Shown here piece by piece: positions 46,880 to 56,517 of a stretch of 64,000 nt of DNA. How positions within the stretch are numbered: the stretch's first letter is position 1; every line of letters begins with the position of its first letter. Made by a program: the position numbers and the translations under genes. The DNA comes from JAIOQJ01 sp963718635 (lineage in GTDB: Bacteria; Planctomycetota; Planctomycetia; Gemmatales; Gemmataceae), in contig OY970367.1 in the NCBI GenBank assembly GCA_963718635.1, positions 3,782,001 to 3,846,000 of the forward strand, read 5' to 3'. Below the pieces are notes generated by a model. It made no database searches. It had not been told where the DNA came from and saw only the letters and a list, made by a program, of their open reading frames with translations.

Positions 46880-48376
46880 ATGAAAGTTCTGATCCGCCTC
46901 TCTCTCCTCGCCCTCCTGCTCGCTTTCCCCGCTGCCGCTTTCGCGCAAAAGAAAACGACCCCCAAGGGAACGAACGAAGACGATTACTACAAAATCCTAC
47001 GCTACGAGCCGCCGGTTAATGAAGTGCTCGAAGCGGGCGCCATTGAGATCATGCCCGATGGCAAGATTGCCGTGGGCACGCGCCGTGGCGAAATTTGGAT
47101 GATCGACAACGCCTACACCGATGATCCGAAGGAAGCCAAGTTCACGCGCTTTGCGCACGGCATGCACGAAATTCTCGGCCTGGCCGCGGGCAAAGATGGT
47201 TGGCTTTACGTCACGCAAAGGCCTGACGTAAGCCGAATCAAAGACACGAATGGCGATGGCAAGGCCGACGTTTTCGAAATCGTGACCGATGGTTGGGAAG
47301 TCAACGGCGACTATCACGAGTATGCCTTTGGCAGCCGTCTCGATAAAGATGGCAACATCTGGATCACGCTTTGCCTCACCGGCTCATTCAACAGCAGCAG
47401 CAAGTTTCGCGGCTGGGCCGGCAAGGTGACTCCCGAAGGCAAATGGATTCCGACAACCAGCGGCGTACGCTCGCCCGGAGGCGTCGGCTTTGATGCCGAG
47501 GGCAACATCTTCTACACCGATAACCAAGGCCCGTGGAATGGCGCCTGCTCGCTCAAGCAGCTGACGGTCGGCGGCTTCGTCGGCCATCCCGATAGCTTCA
47601 AATGGTACAAAGAACCAGAGGCGAAGTATCTCGGCGAAGCGCCTGCCGTGCCAAAGAGCGGCAGCCGAATCCATGTCGAAGCGAAGCGGATTCCGCAGTA
47701 TTTTCCGCCTTCAGTTATCTTCCCGTACAACAAGATGGGCCAATCCGCCAGCGGTTTCGATGTCGATGTCTCGGGCGGCAAGTTCGGGCCGTTCGACAAA
47801 CAACTCTTCGTCGGCGATCAAACGCATAGCACGATCATGCGCGTAGCCATGGAAAAGATCAACGACCGCTGGCAAGGCGCCTGCTTCCCCTTCCGTTCTG
47901 GATTCGGCTCGGGCAACGTGCCGGTCCGCTTTGCCAAAGATGGCTCGCTGATCGTGGGCGGCACGAGTCGTGGTTGGGGCTCGCGCGGCGGCAAACAGTT
48001 CGCCATCGAACGCGTCGTTTGGACCGGCAAAATGCCATTCGAAATCCAGGAAATGCACGCGAAGCCGGACGGCTTCGAGCTCACATTCACCAAGCCCGTC
48101 GATGCAGAAACGGCGAGCAAGCCCGAATCGTATTCGCTGATCACTTATTGCTACATCTTCCAATCAACCTATGGCAGCCCGGTCGTCGATGAAACAAAGG
48201 CGAAGATTACAAAGGTCGAAGTCGCCAAAGACGGCAAAAGCGCCCGGCTCTTTGTCGAAGGCCTAGAAGAGGGCCATATCCATGAGCTAAGCGCGAGTGG
48301 CATCACTACGGCGGATGGCGAAAAACTACTCCACCCGCAAGCGTATTACACGATGAACTATATCCCGACTAAATAG
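46880..48376 (+). CDS. Secreted beta-propeller protein (sorbosone-dehydrogenase-like)
   Basis: 498 residues. The signal peptide MKVLIRLSLLALLLAFPAAAFA is clear. Propeller-type repeats: GAIEIMPDGKIAVGTRRGEIW, GLAAGKDGWLYVTQ, GDGKADVFEIVTDGWEVNGDYHEYAFG, GVGFDAEGNIFYTDNQG. The C-terminal 100 residues are Ig-like (GFELTFTKPVDAETASKPESY). This planctomycete family is related to soluble quinoprotein dehydrogenases; I see no proof of catalysis. Extracellular role likely. Standalone. Confidence 0.8.
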   Translation: MKVLIRLSLLALLLAFPAAAFAQKKTTPKGTNEDDYYKILRYEPPVNEVLEAGAIEIMPDGKIAVGTRRGEIWMIDNAYTDDPKEAKFTRFAHGMHEILGLAAGKDGWLYVTQRPDVSRIKDTNGDGKADVFEIVTDGWEVNGDYHEYAFGSRLDKDGNIWITLCLTGSFNSSSKFRGWAGKVTPEGKWIPTTSGVRSPGGVGFDAEGNIFYTDNQGPWNGACSLKQLTVGGFVGHPDSFKWYKEPEAKYLGEAPAVPKSGSRIHVEAKRIPQYFPPSVIFPYNKMGQSASGFDVDVSGGKFGPFDKQLFVGDQTHSTIMRVAMEKINDRWQGACFPFRSGFGSGNVPVRFAKDGSLIVGGTSRGWGSRGGKQFAIERVVWTGKMPFEIQEMHAKPDGFELTFTKPVDAETASKPESYSLITYCYIFQSTYGSPVVDETKAKITKVEVAKDGKSARLFVEGLEEGHIHELSASGITTADGEKLLHPQAYYTMNYIPTK

Positions 48377-48514
48377 CCGGTCGAAAGTGTTTAAGACAGC
48401 GGCGAGTGAAGCTTGCAGTATTGACGAACACTCTCTCTTCAAGCCGAAGGCGTGGAGGAAAACAGCCCAAGGCAAGCGCTTCGCGCCGACCTGGGAATTT
48501 CGCGTTCCGAAACT

Positions 48515-48577
48515 GCACCCTGTAAGGGTGGACGAAGGCGCGTTTGGAACGAGGGCTCCTGCACCCTTACAGGGTGC
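48515..48577. repeat. Inverted repeat, GCACCCTGTAAGGGTG
   Basis: 16-base perfect arms GCACCCTGTAAGGGTG (48515-48530) and CACCCTTACAGGGTGC (48562-48577), each itself partly palindromic. Followed by AGGCCTTCGGCCT and GCCCTGGGC palindromes up to 48655. The 865 bases 48377-49241 hold no gene I can support, only such repeats. Confidence 0.82.
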
Positions 48578-48691
48578 GGGTTTGCCGGATAGCGCTCCCA
48601 GGGCGGCGCCGAGCGCTTGCCCTGGGCTACAATCCTTTAGGCCTTCGGCCTGTTGAAAAGTCTTAATCTGGACCGCGCGAAGTATAGTACA

Positions 48692-48781
48692 TGCGCGAAA
48701 ATAAGTGTCGCCTTTCGCTCCGCGAAAGAACTTCCTTTCGCGGAGCGAAAGGCGACTAATTAGCCAATTTATTTTTGCGCA
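48692..48781. repeat. MITE-like element with nested inverted repeats
   Basis: Outer arms TGCGCGAAAATAAGT (48692-48706) and ATTTATTTTTGCGCA (48767-48781) are nearly complementary. Inner perfect 22-base arms (48707-48728 and 48735-48756) with loop AACTTC carry the CGCCTTTCGC motif. A half copy is at 27240-27304. Confidence 0.75.
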
Positions 48782-48804
48782 GATACTAACGAAGTAAGTT
48801 CCCG

Positions 48805-48864
48805 AGTCGCTTCTGGAAATATTTCCATAAGCGACTTTCCAATTAAATCGTGGGAAAACGAACG
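48805..48864 (+). repeat. AAATATTT palindromic element, copy E
   Basis: 32-base palindrome (48805-48836) with one mismatch: AGTCGCTTCTGG, AAATATTT, CCATAAGCGACT. Tail ATTAAATCGTGGG then AAAACGAACG. Confidence 0.85.
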
Positions 48865-48953
48865 CTTTAGATTCGGAATGCGGAATTTGGAGTGTGGAAT
48901 GAAACGAAAGTCAAACAGGTGGCAACCAATGGCCCGTCATTCCGACAAATAAC

Positions 48954-48975
48954 CTTTTGGAAATATTTCCGGAAG
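48954..48975 (+). repeat. AAATATTT palindromic element, copy F, tail lost
   Basis: CTTTTGG, AAATATTT, CCGGAAG; two positions would be G-T pairs in DNA read as RNA. The usual AAAATCGTGGG tail is missing; instead the upstream block of copy G (CCGTCATGGTTTCCACGGA) follows. Confidence 0.75.
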
Positions 48976-49001
48976 CTCAAGGCCGTCATGGTTTCCACGG
49001 A

Positions 49002-49058
49002 CCCTTCAGGAAATATTTCCAGAAGGGCTTTCTCGAGAAAATCGTGGGAAAACGAACG
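49002..49058 (+). repeat. AAATATTT palindromic element, copy G
   Basis: 26-base palindrome (49002-49027): CCCTTCAGG, AAATATTT, CCAGAAGGG with one mismatch. Full tail TCGAGAAAATCGTGGG then AAAACGAACGAC. Confidence 0.85.
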
Positions 49059-49241
49059 ACGCATTGTTAGCCAGTCGCCCAGCGACTGAGGAAAAAGCAA
49101 AACGAACATGACCGATTTGCGCTCTCACTACGCCCATCAACCCTTCCATTTTGTAACGCAGTTCGGCTGGCCTACGCGCGCTCCCTCATCTGCTGTACAT
49201 TGAATTTGCACTTCCCGATTTTACAACGGTGGGTTTCTGCC

Positions 49242-49691
49242 ATGCGCTGTTGCCTCCTGCTCATTGCAAGCTGTCTGTTTTGTCCTTCGGCGAACGCGGC
49301 GCTGCCGGCGGAAAAGTCGGGCAACTCACGCGAAGCCATTGCCTCACTGATTGCCTGCCTGGATGATGCCGACGCACAAGTTCGGCAGAATATTGCCATG
49401 GCCATCGCCAATCTCGGCGACGAGGCCGTTCCTGATTTGATCGCTGCCTTGAGTCATCGAAAGCCAGAGCGTCGCATAGGCGCCGCCACGGCTTTGGCGA
49501 CGATACGCCCCGGCGCGACGACCGCCCTTCCCGCCTTGCTTGACGCCATGAAGGATAAAGATGAAGGAGTGCGCCGGGCGGTTTCGTATGCTCTAAGCCG
49601 GATCACCAGCCGCAAGTTGGTGGTGCGCGATCTGACGCCGGCGCTGCCGCCCTTGGAGCCTGTACCTACTGGCGACGGAGAGCCGAGATGA
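49242..49691 (+). CDS. Small secreted HEAT-repeat protein
   Basis: 149 residues from ATG at 49242 (MRCCLLLIASCLFCPSANA, a signal peptide). Three HEAT/PBS-type repeats: IASLIACLDDADAQVRQNIAMAIANLG, AVPDLIAALSHRKPERRIGAATALATI, ALPALLDAMKDKDEGVRRAVSYALSRI. The tail is Pro-rich. It probably serves as a binding scaffold in the periplasm. Its stop overlaps the next gene by 4 bases, making it first in the MoxR-type operon. Confidence 0.75.
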   Translation: MRCCLLLIASCLFCPSANAALPAEKSGNSREAIASLIACLDDADAQVRQNIAMAIANLGDEAVPDLIAALSHRKPERRIGAATALATIRPGATTALPALLDAMKDKDEGVRRAVSYALSRITSRKLVVRDLTPALPPLEPVPTGDGEPR

Positions 49692-50936
49692 AGTTTCTCA
49701 TGGCATTCGGTCTGTTCTGGATCGGCGTGGTTGGCGCCCGCGCTCAGCCTTCGCATCTCGACGACCTGCGAGCCACTGCCAAAGAACATCACCCAATTGC
49801 TCGATGAACGGCTGGGCAAAGGGAACTTGAAACTGGACGAAGAGCGGGTGCGGCAGCTTCTCAAAAACATGCCGAAGAACATCGATCCCAAGATGTTCGA
49901 CGAGAAGACAATTAAGAATCTTCTCGAAGCGAATCCGGAATTGAAAGATGCCAAAAATCTCGAGCGCATGCGCGAGTTGATCGAGAAGCAACTGGGAGGG
50001 AAGCAAGATTTTCCTTTCGACAAAGACAAAATGAACGACCTTGCCAACACGCTGAAGCGGTTTGAGGAGATTCAAGGACAAGCGAAACCGAGCCCGAGTG
50101 ATCCAAACGTTCTGCCCGATTCGAAGAACAAGGGATCGCCAGCCCTCAAGCCGCCAACATCCGGACCAAGGCCGACTCTGCCGGGCGGCAACAACAAGGC
50201 CGTGGAGCAGTTCGCCCGGATGTTCACGAAGAATTTTGGGGAATCGGCTGCCACTCAAGACATGGTGAAAGAGTTCGCCAAATTGATGAGTCAGGATGAT
50301 AAGAGCAATCTGCCGGGCCTTTTGAGTGATTTGGAAAAAGAGTGGAATTCAATCAAGGGTTCAGGCGAAAGCGCCAGTTCCATGGCGAAATTTGGCGATC
50401 TCCTTGCGGGCGTCAGTTTACCCGATTTTCAGATGCCGAACTTTGGATCGAATAGCTCGTCGAAGTTCACAGGCGGCGCCGAGGGCCATTTGTTGCCCGA
50501 GCCAAGTTCTTCCAACACAAGCGGTGAATGGGGGGATTTGTCGCGAGTCTCGATGTTCATTGCGTTGGCGGCAGGCGGATTTTTGCTCTACTGGTATGCG
50601 GGCGTTCGCGCGAAGAATAAACCAAACAAAATCGGTGAAGCGATTGCCTTAGATTGGCCGGTTGCCCCTCAACTCGTCTCGACGCGTGAAGATGTCGTCA
50701 AAGCCTTTGACTTTCTATCGATCGCCAAATGTGGCTCGGCCGCGGTCAATTGGCACCACCGCTTCATTGCCGAAACGCTCAGCGGCCAGCAACCGAAGCA
50801 GCGCGACGCCGTCAACCAGTTGGCCGGGCTTTACGAAAAAGCGCGTTACGCCCCGGTGAATGAACCGTTTACCGAAAGCGATTTAGTGGCTGCTCGAACG
50901 TCGCTCTCCCAAATTGCCGGAGAGACTTCCCGATGA
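49688..50936 (+). CDS. Membrane protein with DUF4129-like C-terminus, frameshifted
   Basis: About 416 residues. From ATG at 49688 the frame reads MKFLMAFGLFWIGVVGARAQ, a signal peptide, then derails; the productive frame (ITQLLDERLGKGNLKLDEERV) begins by about 49785, so one base is off near 49740-49785. Middle part is acidic and helical; one membrane helix is SMFIALAAGGFLLYWYAG (about 281-298). The last 90 residues (VVKAFDFLSIAKCGSAAVNWHHRF...ARTSLSQI) have the pattern of DUF4129, common beside MoxR and DUF58. Overlaps the next start by 4 bases. Confidence 0.7.
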
Positions 50937-52415
50937 CCCGCACGGTTCGACGTCTCAATGTCTGGCGTCTCATTCCTGTTTTTGCCCTTATGTGTCTTGC
51001 GCCAGCGCCGCTGAACGCTCACGAATCCAATGCGCCTGCCCCTTCCAATACGGTGGTCGTGCCGAGGCTGGGGATGGAAGCTTTTCGTTACTTGCTCCAT
51101 CGTCACGAATTCCAGCCGTTGCAAAACGTCGATGATGTTGAAGATGATCCGGCCAAGACGGTCATCATTTTGCTTGGGCCCGATTCCATCAAACAATGTC
51201 TCAATATGCCAGTGATTAGAGCCGTCGCCAATGGGGCTTCGATCCTTATCGCCACCGACCGATCTGCTGATAAGACCAAAGCCTTCGGCTTCACGATCAC
51301 AGATGAAGTCGTTAACGTCAGTAATGCAGAGAAGCACGCCTATCTTGGCAAGCCGGAATATCCGTACATCCGTCCGTTTCGTCGCCTTATAGCTCCCGAC
51401 GAGTCTTCGCCACGAACAATTTTCAAAAGTTTTCCCGCTGTAGGCAACCGCGCGATTGCCGCCAATAGCGCTGGGGTTCTCCATCAAGTGCCGTTCGATA
51501 TTCCGCCGGCGCGGGCCCTTGGTCCGCGAGGCGTTGGCGACATATCCGCACGGTAGCTTCATGGTTCACGAACGCCAAGCCCGCCTTTTTGACCCGACGC
51601 AGGATCTGTTCGCGGTCGGCGGCCGATTCGGCGATGGCCGTTATCTAGGCCTGGCCGATCATTCGGTCTTTCTGAACGTGATGGTTCTGACTGAGCAAAA
51701 CCCAAACGGCAATCTTGAGTTCACCGATGCCTGCATCAACTGGCTGCGCGGACCAGAAGGGAAGAACCGCTGCTTGTTCGTCGAGGATGGCGCCATCAAA
51801 ACGACTTTCGATCTGCCTCTGCCCGAGATCGACCTATTGCCGTTCGTGTTGCAGTCGCTTCTCGTGCTCGAAAAGCACGGCGACCAATTGGTCCGCGAAA
51901 TGGAACAGCAGGATTCTTTCAACCATACGACGCAATCGCTGTTTGGCCGTCGCGCGGTCGTGCGCTTTGTGTTGATCGCGCTAACCAGCTTTCTGATGTT
52001 TGTCGGCTTTACCCGACTCATGCGCGCTCGCACAGCGCCCGATCCGGCCCGCACCTTGGTGACGCCGGAAATCGCCGCGCTCATTCCGCGAGGCAACGCG
52101 TTGCAGCAGCGCTTCGAAGGCTTGCTCGAACTTGAAAATATCTATGGGGCAGCCCGCGAGATGGTTCGCGAATACATGGCCGGAATCGATGCCGAGCCCG
52201 GAACCAGCGAAATGCCGCCTCATCTTGTCATCCGAGAAAACGCGCGCGATGCAAATCATCTCCGCCGTCGCATCATGCGGCTTTGGCAGATCGGCTTCGG
52301 CTCGCAACCGATCAAGATCAAGCCAACGGAATGGCGAGCCCTCACCGAAGATCTCAAAGAGGTCCTGGAAAAGGCCGATAACGGCGTTTGGCACTTCTTA
52401 CCAGTGGCGAATTAA
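50933..52415 (+). CDS. DUF4350-like membrane protein of the MoxR operon, frameshifted
   Basis: About 494 residues. A signal sequence MTRTVRRLNVWRLIPVFALMCLAPAPLNAH is followed by a DUF4350-like domain (FRYLLHRHEFQP, TVIILLGPDS, RAVANGASILIATD, GDGRYLGLADHSVFLNVMV). A membrane helix lies at AVVRFVLIALTSFLMFVGF (third quarter), then a cytosolic helical tail. The first frame stops at 51556; the second takes over near 51525 (REALATYPHGSFMVHERQARLFDPT). DUF4350 proteins are membrane partners of MoxR chaperones. Overlaps its upstream neighbour by 4 bases. Confidence 0.72.
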
Positions 52416-52541
52416 CCTTTCGCCTGAAGCGGGAATTGATAAACCAGATGAAGCGAAACAACCGATGTGCGGCCTCGCAGCCGTGTCTCGGCCCAAAGCG
52501 ACGCGCGAACAGACTCGCCGGCTTTCGATGGTAAACTCGTA

Positions 52542-53528
52542 ATGACCGCTTTGCCTGCGAATTATTCCCCCACGCGCCACGCTCAGGAATTGGCCGAGAA
52601 AGGCCGGGCCTTGAGTCAGAAAGTGCTTGCCGAGGTGGGCCGGGTCGTCGTCGGCATGGACGACGTTGTCCGCAAGCTTCTCATTGCTCTGCTCGGCAAC
52701 GGCCACGTGCTTCTCGAAGGCGTGCCGGGCGTCGCCAAGACGACGTTGTCGAAAACCTTTGCCCACCTCCTGGGCTGTCAGTACCAGCGAGTTCAGTTCA
52801 CGCCCGACCTGCTCCCTTCGGATGTCACTGGCACATCGATCCTCGATCGGAAAACGAACGATTTCATCCTGCGGAAAGGGCCAATCTTCTGTCAGGTGTT
52901 GCTGGCGGATGAGATCAATCGAGCGCCGGCCAAAACGCAGTCCGCGCTCTTGGAAGCGATGCAGGAATATCAAGTTACCGTAGACGGAGCGACCATTCCG
53001 GTGCCATTGCCATTTCTGGTGCTGGCGACGCAAAACCCGATCGAACAGGAAGGCGTTTATCGTTTGCCGGAAGCCCAACTCGATCGTTTCCTGCTAAAGA
53101 TCGAGATCGGCTACCCGGGTCACGATCATGAAGTGAATATGCTGAAGTTGCACAGCCGGCCAGTGATCGAGCCACTGGCGATGTTCACTCCGGAATTGAT
53201 TCAAGACATGCAGTCGCGCTTGCCGGATGTCTTCGGTACGGAAGCCCTGTTCCACTATATCGTGCATTTGGCGGCCGCCAGCCGGCATCATCCCGACTTG
53301 CTTTTGGGGGCGAGTCCGAGGGCAGCCCTTTGTCTGCTCAAATGTGCTCGGGCTCGCGCGCTGCTTGAAGGCCGACATTATTTCACGCATGAGGATGTGC
53401 AAGCTATCGCTCTGCCCGTGCTCGGCCATCGAATCATCTTGCGCCCCGAAGCCGAGGTCGAAGGCAAGCGCGCGGCGGACGTGGTTGAAGAACTTCTCGC
53501 TTCAGTGCCTGTGTTGGACGGGCAGTGA
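52542..53528 (+). CDS. MoxR-type AAA+ ATPase
   Basis: 328 residues from ATG at 52542 (MTALPANYSPTRHAQELAEK). Walker A GVPGVAKT (60-67), Walker B LLADEINRA with Asp-Glu at 123-124, sensor 1 LATQNPIEQEGVYRLPEAQLDRF, and sensor 2 ASPRAAL. MoxR chaperones with DUF58 and VWA partners activate or assemble other proteins, often metal enzymes or envelope complexes. The gene sits before DUF58 in the usual order. Start has a weak ribosome-binding site. Confidence 0.93.
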   Translation: MTALPANYSPTRHAQELAEKGRALSQKVLAEVGRVVVGMDDVVRKLLIALLGNGHVLLEGVPGVAKTTLSKTFAHLLGCQYQRVQFTPDLLPSDVTGTSILDRKTNDFILRKGPIFCQVLLADEINRAPAKTQSALLEAMQEYQVTVDGATIPVPLPFLVLATQNPIEQEGVYRLPEAQLDRFLLKIEIGYPGHDHEVNMLKLHSRPVIEPLAMFTPELIQDMQSRLPDVFGTEALFHYIVHLAAASRHHPDLLLGASPRAALCLLKCARARALLEGRHYFTHEDVQAIALPVLGHRIILRPEAEVEGKRAADVVEELLASVPVLDGQ

Positions 53529-53575
53529 CTGCAATCGATGATTCCCCCTTTTGAAACGGCCTGGAGCCTTCAGAC

Positions 53576-55576
53576 GTGCTGACTTCGCGGGGCTGGTGGC
53601 TTCTGGTGATCGCGTTGGCGCAGGTCGTCATTGGGCTGATTCTGTCCGAACGCGTCGGCCCGTTGATCGCCCTGATCGGCTTGGTTGTCTTGACCTGGTT
53701 TGCGATGGAATGGGCGTTGTTTCAAACGCGCGTTTCGTTGGCGGTCCCCAGATTGAAGGTCACGCGGCTCTTGCGTTCCGATGGGCGGGAAACGCCGATC
53801 GTCTGGGCTGGGCAGCCCTTTGAGGTGATCGTTGATGCAGTTCTTTCTTCGCGCCTATCGCTTCCCTATTTAACGCTGCAAGATCGTCCTCCTTCGGGTT
53901 GCGAACGCCTCGATGGTCGCGATGACTTGACGATTTCACTACAGCCGAATGAATCAATCTCGATACGCTACTCGCTTCGCTGTGACTCTCCGGGCGAAAT
54001 CCGTTTCGAAGGAGTGCGGCTGCAACTCGCAGACATCCAAGGGCTCTTCTACCACCGAGCGTTCTTGCGACAGCCGGCCATTTATCTTGTGCTGCCGCCG
54101 CTGGCCGACGCGAAGGGAAACCGCCGAACCTCCAAGTCGCATAACGTAATGCCACCCCCGGGCCTGCACCGGCTACGCCAAGCGGGAGGCGGCAGCGAGC
54201 TTCATGACTTGCGCGAATATCGGCCGGGCGACCCGCCGAAGATGATTGCCTGGAAAGCGAGCGCCCGACGCGATCGACTCATTATCAAAGAGTTCGAAAG
54301 CGATGTGCCGGTTCGCTGCACGCTCTTCGTTGATGCATCGGCCTCGGTGCGCATCGGCCCATCGCGCGACACGATGCTGAACCAGATAACGACGATCGCT
54401 TCGGGGGTTTCACAAGCCGCCCTTGCCGACCGCGATCACGTTGGCCTGGTCCTATTCGACGATAATTCCACCGAATTACTGGCGCCCGCACGGACTTCAC
54501 GGCATTTGATCGAACTGCTTCATCGGTTGGCGCGAGCCAACAGCGCGGCCCCCATCAGCGATGCAGGCGACCCCGAAGTGCTGCTGCAGTTGGCTACACC
54601 GCTCGCGCATGAAATCTATCCTGATCTCATGGATCGCCGCCTCAATCATATCCCCTTTCGAATGTTCTGGCGGTCACTGTTCGATTTCAGCCGAGGGTGG
54701 ATTGCGATCGTTCTGCTCATGCCGTTGCTGCTTACGATGATCTTGTTGGGGACGGCTTTCATTAGTTTCATGGCCGATGACTTTGACACGCTGCGAGGAT
54801 GCTTTCAAACCGCCTTCGATGCCGTGCGCTTATTCGGCTCTTTGCCTGCCTTGCTGCTTGTGATTGTCGCCCCGGCTGCGCTTGGCGGGCTTTACTGGTT
54901 GGTGTTTGGCCTTAGCGGCTGGTTCCGACCTCATTACAAGCCGCGACGCCAACGAAAACAATTGAGCGCCATGCTTGCCGCATTGGAAGATGCGCCAATG
55001 GGCGCTGAAGCTCGCTACCTCGACGACGACAGGGCGTTCGTCGAACGCGTGCAAGGTTTTCTGGCCGAGCATCATCGGCGCTATCCCGTTGCACTGTTCG
55101 ACGACCAGGGGCGTTATCTGTTTCGATCGGAGCGCAAGATTGAACTCCTCTCTCGCGCCTTGCTTCACTCGGTGGCACGCGGAAGAGACAACGAGCTTTT
55201 CGTTCTCATGGCCGACCTGTTCGAACTGCAGGACTTCATCGAGCCTTTACTGAAGGCGGTCCGCGTTGCGTGCGCCCGGCATCATCAAGTTCTCGTCATC
55301 TCGCCCTGGCTAGCAGGAATTCCGGTTCTCGATGAAAACCTCTCCCAATCCGAACGCACCAAAAAGATTCGCGCTCACGGCCTGGATCTTGGCTTTCGCG
55401 GCATCGAAGCTCAACTCTTTCGGCAAACCGTTGACCGCTATCATTCGGCCTTTCAGAAATTGCGTCACGAGTTCGGCAAGAGCGGCGTCCTGGTCGTTCG
55501 CGCCCAACCGGGCGAATCGATTCGCTTGATTCTCAACCGGATGGAACGATTACGCGGCGCGAGGGCCCGGCGATGA
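53576..55576 (+). CDS. DUF58 protein with VWA-type domain and extra membrane module
   Basis: 666 residues from GTG at 53576, GGAG upstream. Two N-terminal membrane helices (about 8-24 and 28-46), then the DUF58 core GGGSELHDLREYRPGDPPKMIAWKASARR. The MIDAS-type FVDASASV (D253, S255, S257) begins a VWA-like domain. Two more helices follow (about 380-405 and 420-445), then a soluble region of about 200 residues that standard DUF58 proteins (about 300-440) lack. It is the membrane partner of MoxR. Overlaps the next gene by 4 bases. Confidence 0.88.
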   Translation: MLTSRGWWLLVIALAQVVIGLILSERVGPLIALIGLVVLTWFAMEWALFQTRVSLAVPRLKVTRLLRSDGRETPIVWAGQPFEVIVDAVLSSRLSLPYLTLQDRPPSGCERLDGRDDLTISLQPNESISIRYSLRCDSPGEIRFEGVRLQLADIQGLFYHRAFLRQPAIYLVLPPLADAKGNRRTSKSHNVMPPPGLHRLRQAGGGSELHDLREYRPGDPPKMIAWKASARRDRLIIKEFESDVPVRCTLFVDASASVRIGPSRDTMLNQITTIASGVSQAALADRDHVGLVLFDDNSTELLAPARTSRHLIELLHRLARANSAAPISDAGDPEVLLQLATPLAHEIYPDLMDRRLNHIPFRMFWRSLFDFSRGWIAIVLLMPLLLTMILLGTAFISFMADDFDTLRGCFQTAFDAVRLFGSLPALLLVIVAPAALGGLYWLVFGLSGWFRPHYKPRRQRKQLSAMLAALEDAPMGAEARYLDDDRAFVERVQGFLAEHHRRYPVALFDDQGRYLFRSERKIELLSRALLHSVARGRDNELFVLMADLFELQDFIEPLLKAVRVACARHHQVLVISPWLAGIPVLDENLSQSERTKKIRAHGLDLGFRGIEAQLFRQTVDRYHSAFQKLRHEFGKSGVLVVRAQPGESIRLILNRMERLRGARARR

Positions 55577-56435
55577 CTTCGGATCGCATCACGCACGAAT
55601 CGCCGAGTTTGTTGGAAATGGTCCGGCAGCCATCGGCGCGGAATTATCTATTCATTGGCGCTGCCGCTTTGTTGGTGTATTACACTTTGATGGCCGAACG
55701 CGGCGGGCAACTCGGCGCGCTGCTTACCGTGATCATTGCTGTCCCGGGCCTGCTGGCTCGATGGGTCATCTCCCCCTGTTTGGTCTTGGTGCTGACGAGC
55801 TACTTGCTCTTCGATCCGAACTTCGAACGGCTGGTGCCGGCTTTCGATGGTGCTCGGCGTAGTTTGAGCTATGGCCGTGTCAGCATGGCGGTCGGTCTGT
55901 CGGATATTTTGTTGGCCGCCGCTATCCTGATCTATTTGATAGCGCAGTGTCGTATCTTCAGCCTCGTGCATCAAAGCATGCCGAACGACCCGCCGCCCCG
56001 GCGCAGGGACAGCCGATCCCACTCAAGCCGACACGGCCAGCGGCCTTATTCCGGGATCGTGAGATCGGCATCATGTTTGCCGTCGCGTTTGTGAGTGTAT
56101 TGGCGGGAACCATTGCTTGTCTAGCCGTGGCGGGGATCGAGCAGCGGCAAAACCTCGGCGGCAACTGGGGAATTACCAGACCTTTTGCACGGATGATCTT
56201 GTTCATCTGGATGTTTGTAGGCGCCGTGCTGTTAGTGGGTGTTGCGGCTCGCTATCTGGCTCTGAGACGTTTGAGCAAACCCGCGGCCCGGCTGCTGCTC
56301 CGGGAATTGTTGTGGGATGAAACGCGTCGAGAACAGGAGCGGATTTATCGATGGCGTCGCTGGCGGAAGAAGAAAACGGGGAGCGGAGCTCAATCTAAAG
56401 TGAGAGTCGAAGTCTATTCCGAGCCGCAAGCGTAA
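55573..56435 (+). CDS. Membrane protein ending the MoxR operon, frameshifted
   Basis: About 287 residues. Four or five hydrophobic segments: NYLFIGAAALLVYYTLM, LLTVIIAVPGLLARWVI, PCLVLVLTSYLLFD, IGIMFAVAFVSVLAGTIACLAVAG and MILFIWMFVGAVLLVGVAARY. The first frame derails after MPNDPPPRRRD; the next frame continues APAQGQPIPLKPTRPAALFRDREI, a break near 55985. The tail is very basic (RREQERIYRWRRWRKKK). No family name. It is last in the operon and ends 82 bases from IS copy 2. Confidence 0.65.
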
Positions 56436-56508
56436 GCGATGGAAGGTGCGGCAACAGTTCTGGCACACTCATAAAACTGGCACCAAGCCCCTTCGTACCC
56501 TCCCCCTG

Positions 56509-56517
56509 GCTTTGCAG
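56509..56517 (+). repeat. Target site duplication, left, of IS copy 2
   Basis: GCTTTGCAG directly abuts the IS end at 56518 and is repeated exactly at 58250-58258, giving a 9-base duplication typical of IS4-family insertion. Confidence 0.9.
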
